DNA from: Jaltomata sinuosa
Lineage: Eukaryota; Streptophyta; Magnoliopsida; Solanales; Solanaceae
DNA length: 64,000 nt
Assembly: GCA_003996215.1 (NCBI GenBank)
Contig: QJPP01005218.1
Location: 124,001-188,000, forward strand
Reading direction: 5' to 3'
Positions 33,001 to 44,393 of the stretch are shown here, piece after piece (positions within the stretch are counted from its first letter, which is position 1; the number at the start of each line of letters is the position of its first letter). The position numbers and the translations under genes are program-made. The notes under the pieces are model-generated. The model worked only from the letters and a program-made list of their open reading frames with translations, was not told the DNA's origin and made no database searches.

Positions 33001-34425
33001 GTATCAAGTTATATTCTCATATATTTTGGTTCTAGGTGACTTGAGAGATTTTATGTGTGAAAAGGCACGTGGATTACAATATTTGTTACATTTGGGATTT
33101 CTAAAGGTGTAACTAGATATTGCAGTTACTAATTCTGGTTCAGATTTATAGGGTATGAGGCCATAGGCCTGTATAGAAGAGCTTAGAGTGGTGATCGAGT
33201 AAAAAAAAATCACGAAAGGCTTATATATTGGAGAGTTTGATGTATTCTGAATTTCATGAAGTTCTATCACATGTGTACGATTTGTGAGATTTGATGATAT
33301 AGAGTTATAATGTATAGATCCTCAGTATTGAATTGATGAAATCTATAGAATTAAGCTTTAAGTCCAAAATAACAACACAGGTTTGATGGTTCATGAACAT
33401 AAAGATGATATGGGTCACCATAGACTTTTGAAGGGCTTAATAGTGATTTTTGTGAAGATTTGGGGTCTGTTTGGGTGACTATGATTGATATGTGGGTAAT
33501 TATGCATTTTACACTGGGTTGAAGTGCTAATTTTATTCCAAGTGGCTTATGAATATATTAGTGGAAAAATTTAAAGTTATATAGGTTTATGGAGGATTAC
33601 TAGTGAATTGATACAACCTTGGTTATGGAAACTACATGACCAATTCAACGGAGTTACACATATAGCCAGTAATGTACTGGGGATATATGAATAGATATGG
33701 GAAGCCTTTCGAGTGATTGGTAGGTTTGCAACAAATTTGACACAATAAGATAGTTACTAGTATAATGGGCAAGGCATGTTATTTGAAGATCTGAATGGAA
33801 ATTATATATTAGTTCTTGACTCAATTACTCGATCTCGATGAAATACAAATATTGGACAATGAATTAGAGTAATTGACGTTTAACAAGATCCATTTCAGAC
33901 ATAAATGCTTAGAATTAGATCAGAACAGACAACGATTCTTTTCTTGAAAGAAGAGTCATGATTCAGACTTGTAGGATGTGACAATATTTTTGCTAAAGGT
34001 TGCTTATGGTAAATACGACTTTGGTAGGTGTGAGAGGAAGATAAGTAGAATTAGGATATTTTACCAGTATAAGTTTGTCAATGGTTTACGATGATAATTA
34101 TCGGATTGTGGTGATTGTTAAGGTATTTTTTGAATCAATTACATTCATAAGTATTATTATAATCAAATAAGGTATTGTGTATAAAGAAATTTTGAATATA
34201 TGAGAATAATTTGTTTGGAGAAGTTTTGGTTATGAATAATGGACATATATGCTTATAAGTTAAGACAAAGGAGACTAACAAATATAGTGAACAAATAGAA
34301 CTACATATGCAATTATTGCTTGAGAGTACTTACATAAGGTTAACAATACATATATACAATTGCTTGACAATTTTGGCAATTTTCTTAACCTGTTCGAGAA
34401 TGAACATTTGTTGAAGTGGTAGATG
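33001..34425 (+). other. unassigned decayed sequence, possibly the 3' end of a gypsy pol
   Basis: AT-rich, no open frame. Near 34391-34425 the text TGTTCGAGAATGAACATTTG then GTTGAAGTGG resembles the conserved nucleotides just before the 3' LTR of many gypsy elements, and the following TGTTTATGACC could be a mutated LTR start. Confidence 0.3.
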
Positions 34426-35406
34426 ATGTTTATGACCTTCAAGGGTGATTCACGATGGTGATCAGATGTGTTACAATGAAGATTTTTAATTTTGGAGGTT
34501 CAGAATTGGAAAAATTTGACCAAAGCTAACCTTTTAGGTTAACATGGTCAAAATTGGGCATTGTCGATTCCATTAGGTTTCATCAATTTTTTTTTGTCCA
34601 GGATCTCTTTCATCATCATTCATTTCATCATCTTTGGATAAAGAAAGGTGCAATTTTTTACACCCAAGTCAATTTCGAGTGATGATCTCTACTTTTCCTT
34701 GTTGTCCTTATGCTCCTTCCTACGCTTGATTTGCAAACTCGTCTGATTTTAAAATACAGTCTTGGTGAAATTTTTTGAGGAACTTCCTAAAAAATTCTTC
34801 CCTAATTTAGAACATAATAAACTTTTTAGATCCTTTGTAAATCTTAATGTCATCTGCAATTGAATTTTTTAGGCCTTCCCTCAAGAATACTACCCAGTTT
34901 GCTTCAACAATCTTTGATATTCATTTTTTTGAGATCTTCACGAATATTCTGCCCCATTTGCTTTCTTCGATATGATCTTCGAACTTGTCTATAGGAGATT
35001 ACATCATCTTATGAAATTTTTGGGATCTTTTCTAAAACTCTACCCTACTTTCCATCATTTAGGTAGAATATGAATGAACCTGTAAGGCGCCTACGTATCC
35101 TCATCATTTAGGTAGAAGATGAATGAATCTATTATAAGGCGCCTATGTATTTTCCAAAAATATAGGAGTTAGATCAAACAGAGTTTTGGGTACATAGGGA
35201 AATTAAAAATTACTAAAGAAGTGACCGAAGCCAATATTGGTCATCTACGTATATCACTAATGAGGTTAGGTCATTACATTGTTCATTTCATCTGAAGCAT
35301 GATTACAAAGGGTAGTTGGATGTAAAGTAGAACATTGATATGTAGAAAAATCTTTAGATCTCCTCGTGTGTCTTGTGATTCTTTTTTGGTTGTCTTGATA
35401 TCTAGT
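34426..35406. repeat. unassigned repeat-like DNA with a tandem duplication
   Basis: A roughly 50-base unit containing TCATCATTTAGGTAGAA and AAGGCGCCTA is present twice in tandem at about 35055-35155, with small differences. Otherwise nothing coding is seen. Confidence 0.4.
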
Positions 35407-36629
35407 TGTAATGACTCGCTTCGTCATTATTAAAAATTCGCGGTAAAAATGAATGAATATAAATTTTTTATATTACAAATTTTGCGTGGAAGTGATTGTG
35501 GTTATGTTTAATAAGACACAAATTTAAAATAAAGTCATTGTGGGACTGACAAGCAGAGTTTCACCATAGCAGTCCCGTTCTCGTCACAACAAGCTCACGC
35601 AGCGAGGAAACTTCTGGTGCAGTAAAGCTTGCAAAGTAGAACTCGAGAGTTATTATTTCTCTCCTAAATCTTTTCCAAAAAGGATATTTTCTCCTAAAAA
35701 TATCCCAGGGATTTCCAAACCCTAGAACACCAAGAAAAGAGAAGAAAATCTCTCTAAAAATGATGCGGTTTGTCCTTCTCCTCACGGATCCTCCCTCCGG
35801 ATTCATTGAACAAAAGCAAGGAGCAAGGTTGTGCAGTTGTAGCAGTAGCTCAGCTCGAGGTAGGTCATGGTTGAATTGTGGTAAAGACTTTGATGTTGTG
35901 ATTGTCATATTGTGTTAGAGTTGATGGAGATATCATGTTTGGGACTTCGGGAATGGAGTCTGGATAGAACTACTAGAAAATATAGAAATTGGAATCTTGC
36001 GTATTGTTATGCCTATGTTTTGTGTATCTTGAAGTGATCATGAATGTGATAAGTCTAACAAAAATAATAAAGGATGTGATAGTTTATTATGGTGTTTTGG
36101 GAACCGGACCATAATGTTAAAATTTGAAAAAGAAATTACAAAATGATAAACACTCTGGGTGTGTGACACATTCTTGATTGATGTGATCTTACTTGATGAC
36201 TTATATGTTGTTCAGACGTAATACATTTTTGAGGTGACTGTTTTATCAAATACACTACTTGTTGTAATTCCTGAGTTATGATGTAAAATGGTATGTTAGT
36301 GAGATTTATCTTAGGAAATAAACACGGTTAATGGTGGAGTTTAATCTGTAATAAAAAGAAAGCAAACTATGATTGTGTGGTCATATAATATGGTTAAGTT
36401 TCCAATAGTTAGCTAACAAATGAAGAACTTATGAATAAATTAATAGCAAGAAGGGTGGGTCTTTACCCCTAGTAACAATAGTTGTGGGCCATTATGTGAA
36501 TAACGTAGTTTAATTGGAGTTGAAACTTAATTTAGTGCTTGTATATGTTTGAATTAAAGTACTTGTGGTTGTTCTTCGGACCTGCTTGAGTTTATGATTG
36601 TGATCATGTAAATTCTTGAATGAATAAGC

Positions 36630-36652
36630 TATATATATATATATATATATAT
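36630..36652. repeat. TA dinucleotide microsatellite
   Basis: About 11 uninterrupted AT units inside the LTR. Confidence 0.95.
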
Positions 36653-36845
36653 GAAGTTGATTAGAGAACATTGAAATGATAATGTGTACATGTGATTAGT
36701 GCACTGTATTATATCCTGAGAGATGGAGACTTTGAACCATAGGTTCACATTATTTAAGGGGTTGGGTACCGCACCAATACATATATCATTTATGACATTG
36801 TAGATTTTGTACCATGATGATACAGATATCGTTGATGAAAATAAG

Positions 36846-37025
36846 GATCGAGTACTACAAGCCGGTACATATATTGATATTTTATTATTATTGTGGATCA
36901 GGTACCATGAGCCAGTACAAATATTAATATTTTAATATTATTATTATAGATCGAGTACCATAAGCTGATACATATATTGATACTTTATTATTAATATGGT
37001 TCGAGTACCATGAGCCGGTATGGTA
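36846..37025 (+). repeat. about 50-bp tandem repeat, 3.5 copies
   Basis: Units start at 36846, 36896, 36949 and 36999, each beginning near GATCGAGTACCATGAGCCGG. They lie in the LTR at the place where chromovirus LTRs carry their 40-bp array. Confidence 0.85.
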
Positions 37026-37401
37026 TATGGACCCTGGTGCGCCTCCTGCAGGTCATGGCTAGTAGGAAAAAAATAAGTCCTTTTAGTATGTGTGTACACC
37101 CTTATATTTACTTTTGTTGATATGATGAGTTAGAATAACAACTTGAGAATGAGACTGAGGTTACTGACTTGTGATGAATAGGCTGGGTGAGCCTCGATAC
37201 GGTATATTTAGGGATGAGTTACAGAGACTATAAGTCTGAGAGATTGTGTGGAAATGAGATCCATATTGTGTTGCGATTGAATATATTATAAATTTTGTGT
37301 GACTTGATATGTCTGTTTGGTGGCTGTTCTTCTCTTCACTGTTATACTTGATACATTTGTTGGGTGACTATTATGTCCCTAATTTGACCCTTGATGTGTT
37401 G

Positions 37402-37491
37402 GTTGGTAATATGTGATATGTCTGTTGGTAATACTTGATATGTTTGTTGGTAATACTTGATATTTCTGTTGGTAATACTTGATATGTCTGT
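37402..37491 (+). repeat. 22-bp tandem repeat, four copies
   Basis: Unit GTTGGTAATACTTGATATGT plus two bases, starting at 37402, 37424, 37446 and 37468. Confidence 0.9.
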
Positions 37492-38282
37492 AAATGAAGT
37501 TTAATTGTAAGACTGTGATGATTTCTAGGTGAACTTGGAATGTGTGTAAAATTTTATGATAATGACAATCAGTTGAAGACTAATAAATAACTAATGTTAT
37601 TTTTGAGTTCAGAATGAGAATGTGTGAAGTAAGGGTGTCACGTGACTATAATGAAAATACTAGAGATAACTGCTAGGGTTAATCAAAATTTAGAATGTTA
37701 ATTCAACTCTTATGAATTGTAGTGGTGTAAGTATGAGGTGGGGTGTTTTACGTGTGCTTGAGTTGGAATTCTCTCTGTAAGTGATGCTATTAAGATTATC
37801 TGTGCATGTTGACCTCTATAGGTGTATTATGTGAAGTAATCTTAGTTGGCCAATGATACCTACTAGTACGTGTGGTGTACTGATATTACTCTTGTTACAT
37901 CCTTTTAGGTGTAGATGTGTGATAGGTTGACTGAAGTCTCATTGCTTGGATTGAAGAGTCTCCATTAGTAACTTCCGTATTCTATCCACAGACGAAATTT
38001 GTGTCTTGTATATTTTCTTGACATATTCTTTATTTTAGAAGCTCTTGTATATGTCTTGACCAGGTCCTAGGAAGGGTTATACTTACTGTTTTTCAAAATA
38101 GTTGTGTAATTTCAAGCTTAATGGAATATTTAAATTTATGTGTTTTTTCTTGATTATTAGTATGTTGAACTATTTAAAGAAAAGACTTCTACTTAATCAT
38201 GATGGACAAGTAAGGGGTTTCTCCAATTGAATTAGAATCGAGTAGGTACCTACACGACCTACCGTAATTTGGGTTGTGACAG

Positions 38283-38303
38283 TTGGTATAAGAGCCTAGG
38301 TTA
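38283..38303 (+). other. degenerate primer-binding site
   Basis: TTGGTATAAGAGCCTAGGTT just after the LTR end; the standard form is TGGTATCAGAGC. Confidence 0.8.
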
Positions 38304-39269
38304 CCAGTCTCACAAGTACAAGATCAATGTCAAGTAGAGTTATGTGAATTGGTGTATTGATGTCCACATCAAATCTTCGGGATGTTATGAGTCATCTAGG
38401 AATTGTTTCCCTTTTCTTCCTTCCTATCATGCTGTCCTAGATTGTTGTCTCCCTGAGTTCAGTCCAATTGATATCTTGATAAAGATAATTAGTACTGGAA
38501 GGGTTCAATTGGTATCTAACAATATCCAATTGGTATCCGACTGTAAGAGTGATGTTAATGCATTGGATTTTTGAATATGTGATGAAATGATATTGAGGTT
38601 CTTCATCATTGAGGCTGTAATAGATTGTGATCGTTGAAACAATGATAAAATTGTCACGTGTTGAGATAATTGAAATGCATGATGTGATAAGCTAATGCCA
38701 AGTACTTTATGGGTTCTAATGAGATAGCGTAAAAGATATTATGTTGTTGCAAGGTTTTAATTTTTTTTAATGATTAGCTGGTATTCCACCCGACTACTTC
38801 GCTACAGCAAATAGAGACTTGCCATAGCGGGTCTGCTTTTATGAAGAAGGGACCGCTATAGCAAGAGGGTTTTCCCTAGGAAACCCATCCCTGTCACAAT
38901 GATCTCGTCGTAGCATAGTCCCGTCCACTGCAGCGAAGGCACGAAGGAAGTAGTTAGACTTCCATGTCCCTTGTTTTAGGACTTCACCTATTTAAATATT
39001 GTATGAGAGTTAAAAGATATGGAAAGAAATTTAATAAAAAGTACTAGCCTACAAACAAGGCCATCATCCTTTGAATTCCACCAACGGCACCCCCAACATC
39101 CAAAAACAACAAGAAAAGAAATAAAAATTTATCCAAATATGCAAGAAGGTAAGGAAATTATCTAACAAGAGCCCTGCAAGGGCAAAGTGAACCAATATAA
39201 TCAGAGGGGAATGAGGGGTGAGTAAATGCTCTAGACACCCCATTAATTACTGGTGCTCGAGTCATTGGA
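38304..39269 (+). other. internal sequence of the 35407 family; leader-like block
   Basis: No gag is recognised. From about 38800 to 38950 there is a GC-richer block with CCATAGCGGG, ACCGCTATAGCA and CACTGCAGCG. It is followed by a leader and a donor-like AAG|GTAAGG near 39146. This looks like another LTR leader whose ends I could not place. The array at 39275 interrupts it. Confidence 0.4.
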
Positions 39270-39274
39270 CTACT

Positions 39275-41677
39275 TGTAATGCCCCAGAAATTCTAAACCA
39301 AGATCCAAACCTTTCTCCAGGTGTTGTTAGACCCGAACTAGATAGATTTTCATTATATCTAAGTGTTTATATCAATTCCTAAGTTTTTAAGGAGTATTAG
39401 ATGTGAATTGTAGTCATAAAGGACCCTTAGCTCAAAGTTAAGTTGAAAGCCCTTCTACCGATTTAGTTTTCATTTAAGTTCTAACTAAGGTCAACTTCAA
39501 ATGATCATAACTCCTAGAATAAAAAGATTTAGGTCGCCTAGTACCCACCAAAGTAAAGGTTTTTGAATCTTCTTTCCAACGCAACCAACCTATTGTTAAT
39601 CCAAATCCAAAGTAAAGAGTTATGGACATTTTAGTGAAGCACTGTCAGCTGTCAAAATTCGACGGGCAGGACGACGGGCGTGGGAAACTCTGACGACGCT
39701 TATGGTGACCATCAAGGCCCATGGTGGAAGGGAATGGGAACCAGCCAGTGAGATTTTTTGACCCCCATGAAGCCCACGGTTGGGTCCGATGGCCCGTGGG
39801 ACAAGCCGCCGGCGACTTTTCTACATTTTGTTCAACATTTAAGTTGGGGGTAGTTTGGTTCTTTTCTTACCTTAGGTCTTTCACCTCATCCTTTAAACAC
39901 CCAAAATGGTTTATTCCTTATAAGAACTTCAAATATATCTCTAAAGAATTCCCTCAAGACTCTAAGGCAAGACAACTAGGGTTTCAAGCAAGCAAGATCT
40001 TAGAAGCTCAAGCAAGAAAGTCTCTCAAGAGGTTTCTTTCAGATTTCTTCTCCAAGTCTCCACGTCCAAACTTAGAGATTCTTCTCCAAGATTCATCCAC
40101 AAAGATCTTGCTAGAAGTTCTTTAAGTTTCAGGTATGTGGGTATTCAATAAGGGAATTCCTTCACCCTTATGCCCAAAACCCCAACCTTCTAAATTGATT
40201 TTATGAATTTTTATACTACGGTTCTGACTTAGTTCTTATGGGTTCTCTTATAATTTTTTTCTTCATGATTCTCCTATGAATTCTAACTATACATTGTATA
40301 ATTTTGTATGGATTTTATAAGTGGTTTCCTATACATGGTTTGAGGGCTAACCTTTGCCCAATTTGTGAAATTGTTATAAATTCAGTTTATTAGCATCAAT
40401 TCATGGTTTCTCATATTTTACCCATGATCCATATAAGATTCCTTAAGTATTTTCAAAATCCCATGAATTGAGAATGATTTCTAGCATGATTTTACCCTAT
40501 TGCATATTTTCAATCAAAAACCCCATTTTTAAAATCTATAAAAGCTATGCATGTTTTGAGCAAGTTCTACATGATTTTTCTACAAGTATGATGAACGAGG
40601 CATGTTTCCAAATACATGATTTTTAGCATATGATTTATGACATGACATGAAGCTTAGTCTCACCATAGTGTATTAATGATTTGTATGACATCTCAATGTT
40701 CCATTAATGCTCATGAACTATTTTTATAAAAACTAAGGTTTATGAGTTGTATGATGATCCGTGTTTACCAATATGATTATAACTATGAACAAGTTTTGGC
40801 ATCAGATATGTCACATGTATGTGATCTTCATGTTATATTTTGGGAGTAGTATTTAGCACCGAGTTGGACCAGGTGAGAGTACCCTTAGTCCAAGAACTAC
40901 GTGCCATCGTAGGTGCCCTCTGTGGCTTATGAAAGGATCTTGCTATTACATGGTCGTAACTTTGGCTGGTTAGGACAACCTTTTTTGGTGTGGGTGCATG
41001 ACACTGGATTCCATGTAGCTTATCATGGTTTATGTCGGTTATGAGATACTCCCGCATGATTATTTTTCAAGCTATAAAGTTATATGATACTCTACTTTGA
41101 ATCTTGACTTTACTTCATGATTTTATGTCTTATATCTTGATATTTACTTATGATATCTCTTTATATGAAAGAGCTCATTTTTAAGCATGTTTAAAGTATG
41201 TTTTTATCATGATTATGCATATCTCACATACTCAGTACATCCTACAGTACTGACACATATTTTGCGCTGCATCCTCTTGATGATGCAGACTCAGGTTTCC
41301 TCCCCCAGGCACGTGGCTAGAGACCGCAGGCCATTCCAGTCAGTGTTGGTGAGTCCTCATTGTTCGAGCTCTAGTTATGATCCTAGTTAGTCTATGGCTG
41401 TTTACTTTCATACTTTGAGTTAGCTAGGGTCTTGTCCTAGCAACTCCTTATGTCATGTGTAGAGGATTTTCAGACATAGACAGTATTCGAGTCTCTCTTT
41501 TGGTTTATATTTCATCTGGACTTTATCATTTATGAATTGGGTTGCCAAGATTTCTATTTATGCTTCCGCCATCTTATCTTATGAATACCTGAGTTATGCT
41601 ATGACTAAGGGTTAGCTTGTGGCACTTATAGTCTCGGGTTCTATGTTACGTCTTGGGGGTAGCCTTGGGGCATGATA
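39275..41677 (+). repeat. array LTR 1
   Basis: Starts TGTAATGCCCC; ends GGGGCATGATA (from GTGTGACA). Contains a 134-codon chance ORF at 39721-40125 that is leader sequence, a donor AG|GTATGT near 40133, and hairpin 41233-41252. Confidence 0.9.
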
Positions 41678-41895
41678 AACTTGGCATCAGAGCATCAAGT
41701 TCAAGAGTCCTAGGGTGTCTGAAAGCCGCATCACGTAGAATTTCTTTCATAAGTGTAAAGCATTCCTCACTTATGAGAGGGAGACTATGGGTGTCTTAGG
41801 AAAAACTTCACTTCTTTCATATTCAATATCATGTGATAGAGTTTAACTCTATTTACCCTTCTAATCCGTTCCTTTCACATTTCAGGTTAATTCCT

Positions 41896-42430
41896 CTATG
41901 AAGAAACCCTAAGAAAAATGTTAATCCTCCTATTCCAGACCATGAGGTTACGAATGCAGAGTTTCGTGAGGCCATCTGTATGTTGGCTCAAGCCATGAGA
42001 ACTCAGTTGAATGAGAAAGAGAAACTGAAGAAGATAAAGAGGAAGAACAAGAAAACCAAAACATGGAACCAAGACTTTAGTCAACAGAAAACTTGTAGTA
42101 GGAACCGGTCATCTTTTTTCAATAGAGGTCATCTGGTCCAACCCCATCTCCAGTTAGCATACCTGCACTCGATTCTCAATCTTGTCATAGTAGGGCTCCG
42201 AGACCTTGAGATACCCTCGTTGTAGTAGTTATGGTAAGTTTCATCTAGGTGAGTGCCTTGCTGGCAAAGAGGGTTGTTTTAGATGTGGTCAGTTAGGCCA
42301 TAGGATCAAGGATTGCCTCTCAGCTAAGCAGAGCAATAGTGGTGTTCAACTCAAAAACCAATTTCATTTATTGCCTAGCCAGTCGGGTAAGATATTCCTC
42401 CAGAAACCGAATCAGGTATGTCACTAGATT
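41896..42430 (+). pseudogene. truncated gag in array internal region 1
   Basis: Gypsy gag N-terminus joined to its C-terminal CCHC knuckle with a frame change near 42205. Knuckle residues C-x2-C-x4-H-x4-C are all present. The central gag core (the block with the W..F..F..Y landmarks) is absent, so it cannot form a normal capsid protein. Confidence 0.75.
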
Positions 42431-42824
42431 ACTTCCTTTATTCATCCATAGTGCCCAAACCCCTATTCTTGTATGGTTGTGAGTTGTATTAACTTAGAAC
42501 AAGCAGTGATAGCGGAGTATAGCATCACGATGGCTAGTAGAAAGAGAATTGTGGGTTGTTGGAAACATTTAATCTTGACATGTCATTGCAAGGAATAGGT
42601 TGTAAATTAATGAAATTGTTATGTACGACCCCTATATGAGATAGAAACTTTGAGGCTTAGTTTTTAGGCAAGGGAGAGTCTTATGCTCTAGAAGGGAGTG
42701 GATATTCATACTAGATTCTAGATTAGTGTCTATTCTATTAGGGTAAAATGATCATAGTTCAGTTTAGAGATTAGTAAGAGGTCCACAGACTTAGAAAGGT
42801 AGCACGAATCCAAGGGGGAGATAT
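42431..42824 (+). other. non-coding stretch ending in a second polypurine tract
   Basis: No frame recognised after about 42430. Ends CAAGGGGGAGATAT, almost the same as the array's own polypurine tract at 44381-44393. Confidence 0.55.
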
Positions 42825-43575
42825 TGTGACACCCCAGAATCCAAACTAGCTTATAAACTTAGAACCTAGAAAATTTTCTACAATCTTAGACACGATGGGT
42901 AGCCGCCACGGGCATCGAAGCTCTAATAGACTGTGAAGCACATTGTGGGAATCATCTAGTGGATCTAAGACACAAATCTTCCAGTTCAATAGGCATTCAT
43001 GATGGGCATCGCAGTAGCGACGGCTCGTGGGAATCCCCCATCAAAATCTCAAAGTGGTTTTTCCCCTGTCTTTCTTCCTCCGACAGGTTGTCACCACGGA
43101 CGTCGTGGTTGTGACGGGCTGTGAGAACCCACTATCAAAACCCTTCAGCAACCCCAGCTCCTTTCTTGCTTATCCGATGCTTTGGTCCGATGGGCTGTCG
43201 TGGTGCGACGCCCATTGGGCAGCCCGTGAGGCGACAATTTCCTGCAGTTTCTATTCTTATGTCTGGGGTAGATTGGTCTTTTCCCTTATTCTCTTATTTC
43301 CTAAATGAGGTCATTTTGACACTTTTAGTAGGGTTTTACCCCCTGTTAGCGTAAACCTTTCCCATTCCCCTCATTTTAAATTCCAAAAAGGGAAAGAACT
43401 CCATCCTCAAAGCTTCAAGCTCCAAGCTAAGAATCTCCATCTTCAAGTCTCAACCCCTCAAGGTTCTAGCTTAGAATCTTTCAGTTCTAGTATGTCTGGT
43501 TGTAGAAGTTCTTCAAGTTGCAGCTCCTAGGTATGCTAGGGAAGAGAGGAGAAGTCTTGGAGAGTGTAAGATACA
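42825..43575 (+). repeat. internal partial LTR of another gypsy family
   Basis: Starts TGTGACACCCCAGAATCC right after a polypurine tract. It carries a GC-rich dyad-rich block (42895-43235) and leader sequence with AG|GTATGC near 43531, the general layout of an LTR 5' part. The same piece is at 47976-48690 in internal region 2, so it was already inside the element before the array formed. Confidence 0.7.
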
Positions 43576-44380
43576 AGAAACTATAAGGTAACCATAGTTA
43601 TAAGATTGCATATCGTGGTGAAATACATATGGGATTTTACTTTATGCGACTAGTGACACCATTGGTTAAGAGCTTAAGGTTAGTTAATTTTCATGATAGG
43701 AAAGAGCATTATTCTCGGGAGATAACTCTAGATGCAAGAGATCTAGTCGATATATGCTTGAACACGTTTGAAGAATGTAGTCAGACTCAGACCTTAGTAT
43801 CTATATGTGCGTTGGTGAGAAGGTTAGTTGCAAATGGTAAGTGTGCTATTCAGGGAAGTTAATGTACTTAAAAAGGTGTTCTTGAGCTTAAAGGCTACCA
43901 ATTGTGTTTTTTTAGTGGGATAGTCTTGTTCTTACTCCCTGCCCAGGGTGCTCATATCGTATCAGTTCAGACCTACCGGTAATCATTCCTAAGGCCAGAA
44001 GACCCTACATTCAGCTAAGTTTAGGGTAGTAAGTTCAGTTTAGAAAATAATAGTCTTCTCTTATATCTACTCCTCTAAGTTTGATGTTTTATTCAGTTGA
44101 CTATGATCCCTAAGAATGTGTTTGATCTCTACGAGTTTCAGCCGAGTCCTTACTCTTAATCCAGACCAGTTATTATGCTAGATATCCAGTTTCATGTCCC
44201 ATCAGTTATGCTTATGCTCTCAGAATGCATACATGTTCCATGAATCCATCTCAGTTTTTATTTCTATCAGAAATCAATTACCATAAAGTACTTCAACTAT
44301 CAGAACTCCGTTGATAGGATGTCAACCTTTCCCCCCTCCACTCCCAACTTAATAGTCTTTAATCGAGGATGAATAATCCC
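43576..44380 (+). other. array internal region 1, 3' part
   Basis: Short open stretches only (for example 43629-43862, 77 codons, no known domain). The same sequence occurs in region 2 at 48700-49530. Probably untranslated. Confidence 0.5.
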
Positions 44381-44393
44381 ATGGGGGAGATAT

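Larger units (their letters stand above)
35407..38281 (+). repeat. gypsy-type LTR, 2875 bp (5' LTR of a third family)
   Basis: Starts TGTAATGACTCG and ends GGGTTGTGACA, followed at once by a degenerate Met primer-binding site. A second copy of its first about 160 bases is found at 54303-54465, same strand. Internal features: leader with donor GAG|GTAGGT at 35859/35860, a TA dinucleotide run, two tandem repeats and a hairpin near 37864-37882. Confidence 0.85.
41678..44393 (+). other. array internal region 1 (gag remnant, no pol)
   Basis: Primer-binding site TTGGCATCAGAGC at 41681-41693. The gag N-terminus near 41896 lost its ATG. Readable pieces: HEVTNAEFREAI, AMRTQLNEKEKLKKIKRKNK, then directly the C-terminal zinc knuckle CFRCGQLGHRIKDC (about 42269-42310). 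The middle of gag and all of pol are missing. From 42825 an LTR start of another family follows. The region ends with a polypurine tract ATGGGGGAGATAT (44381-44393). Confidence 0.82.

Noticed and set aside
33001..34425. Outer end of the old gypsy LTR
   Set aside because: I could not find a TGT..ACA boundary or a second copy, so the right end is left open.
35561..35908. 115-codon minus-strand ORF
   Set aside because: Antisense to the leader of the 35407 LTR, no recognisable domain.
37402..37491. CRISPR-like regular repeat
   Set aside because: Head-to-tail 22-bp minisatellite without spacers, inside a plant LTR.
39721..40125. 134-codon plus-strand ORF
   Set aside because: It lies in the leader of array LTR 1; the matching parts of LTR 2 and LTR 3 have stops. 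No domain. Chance ORF.
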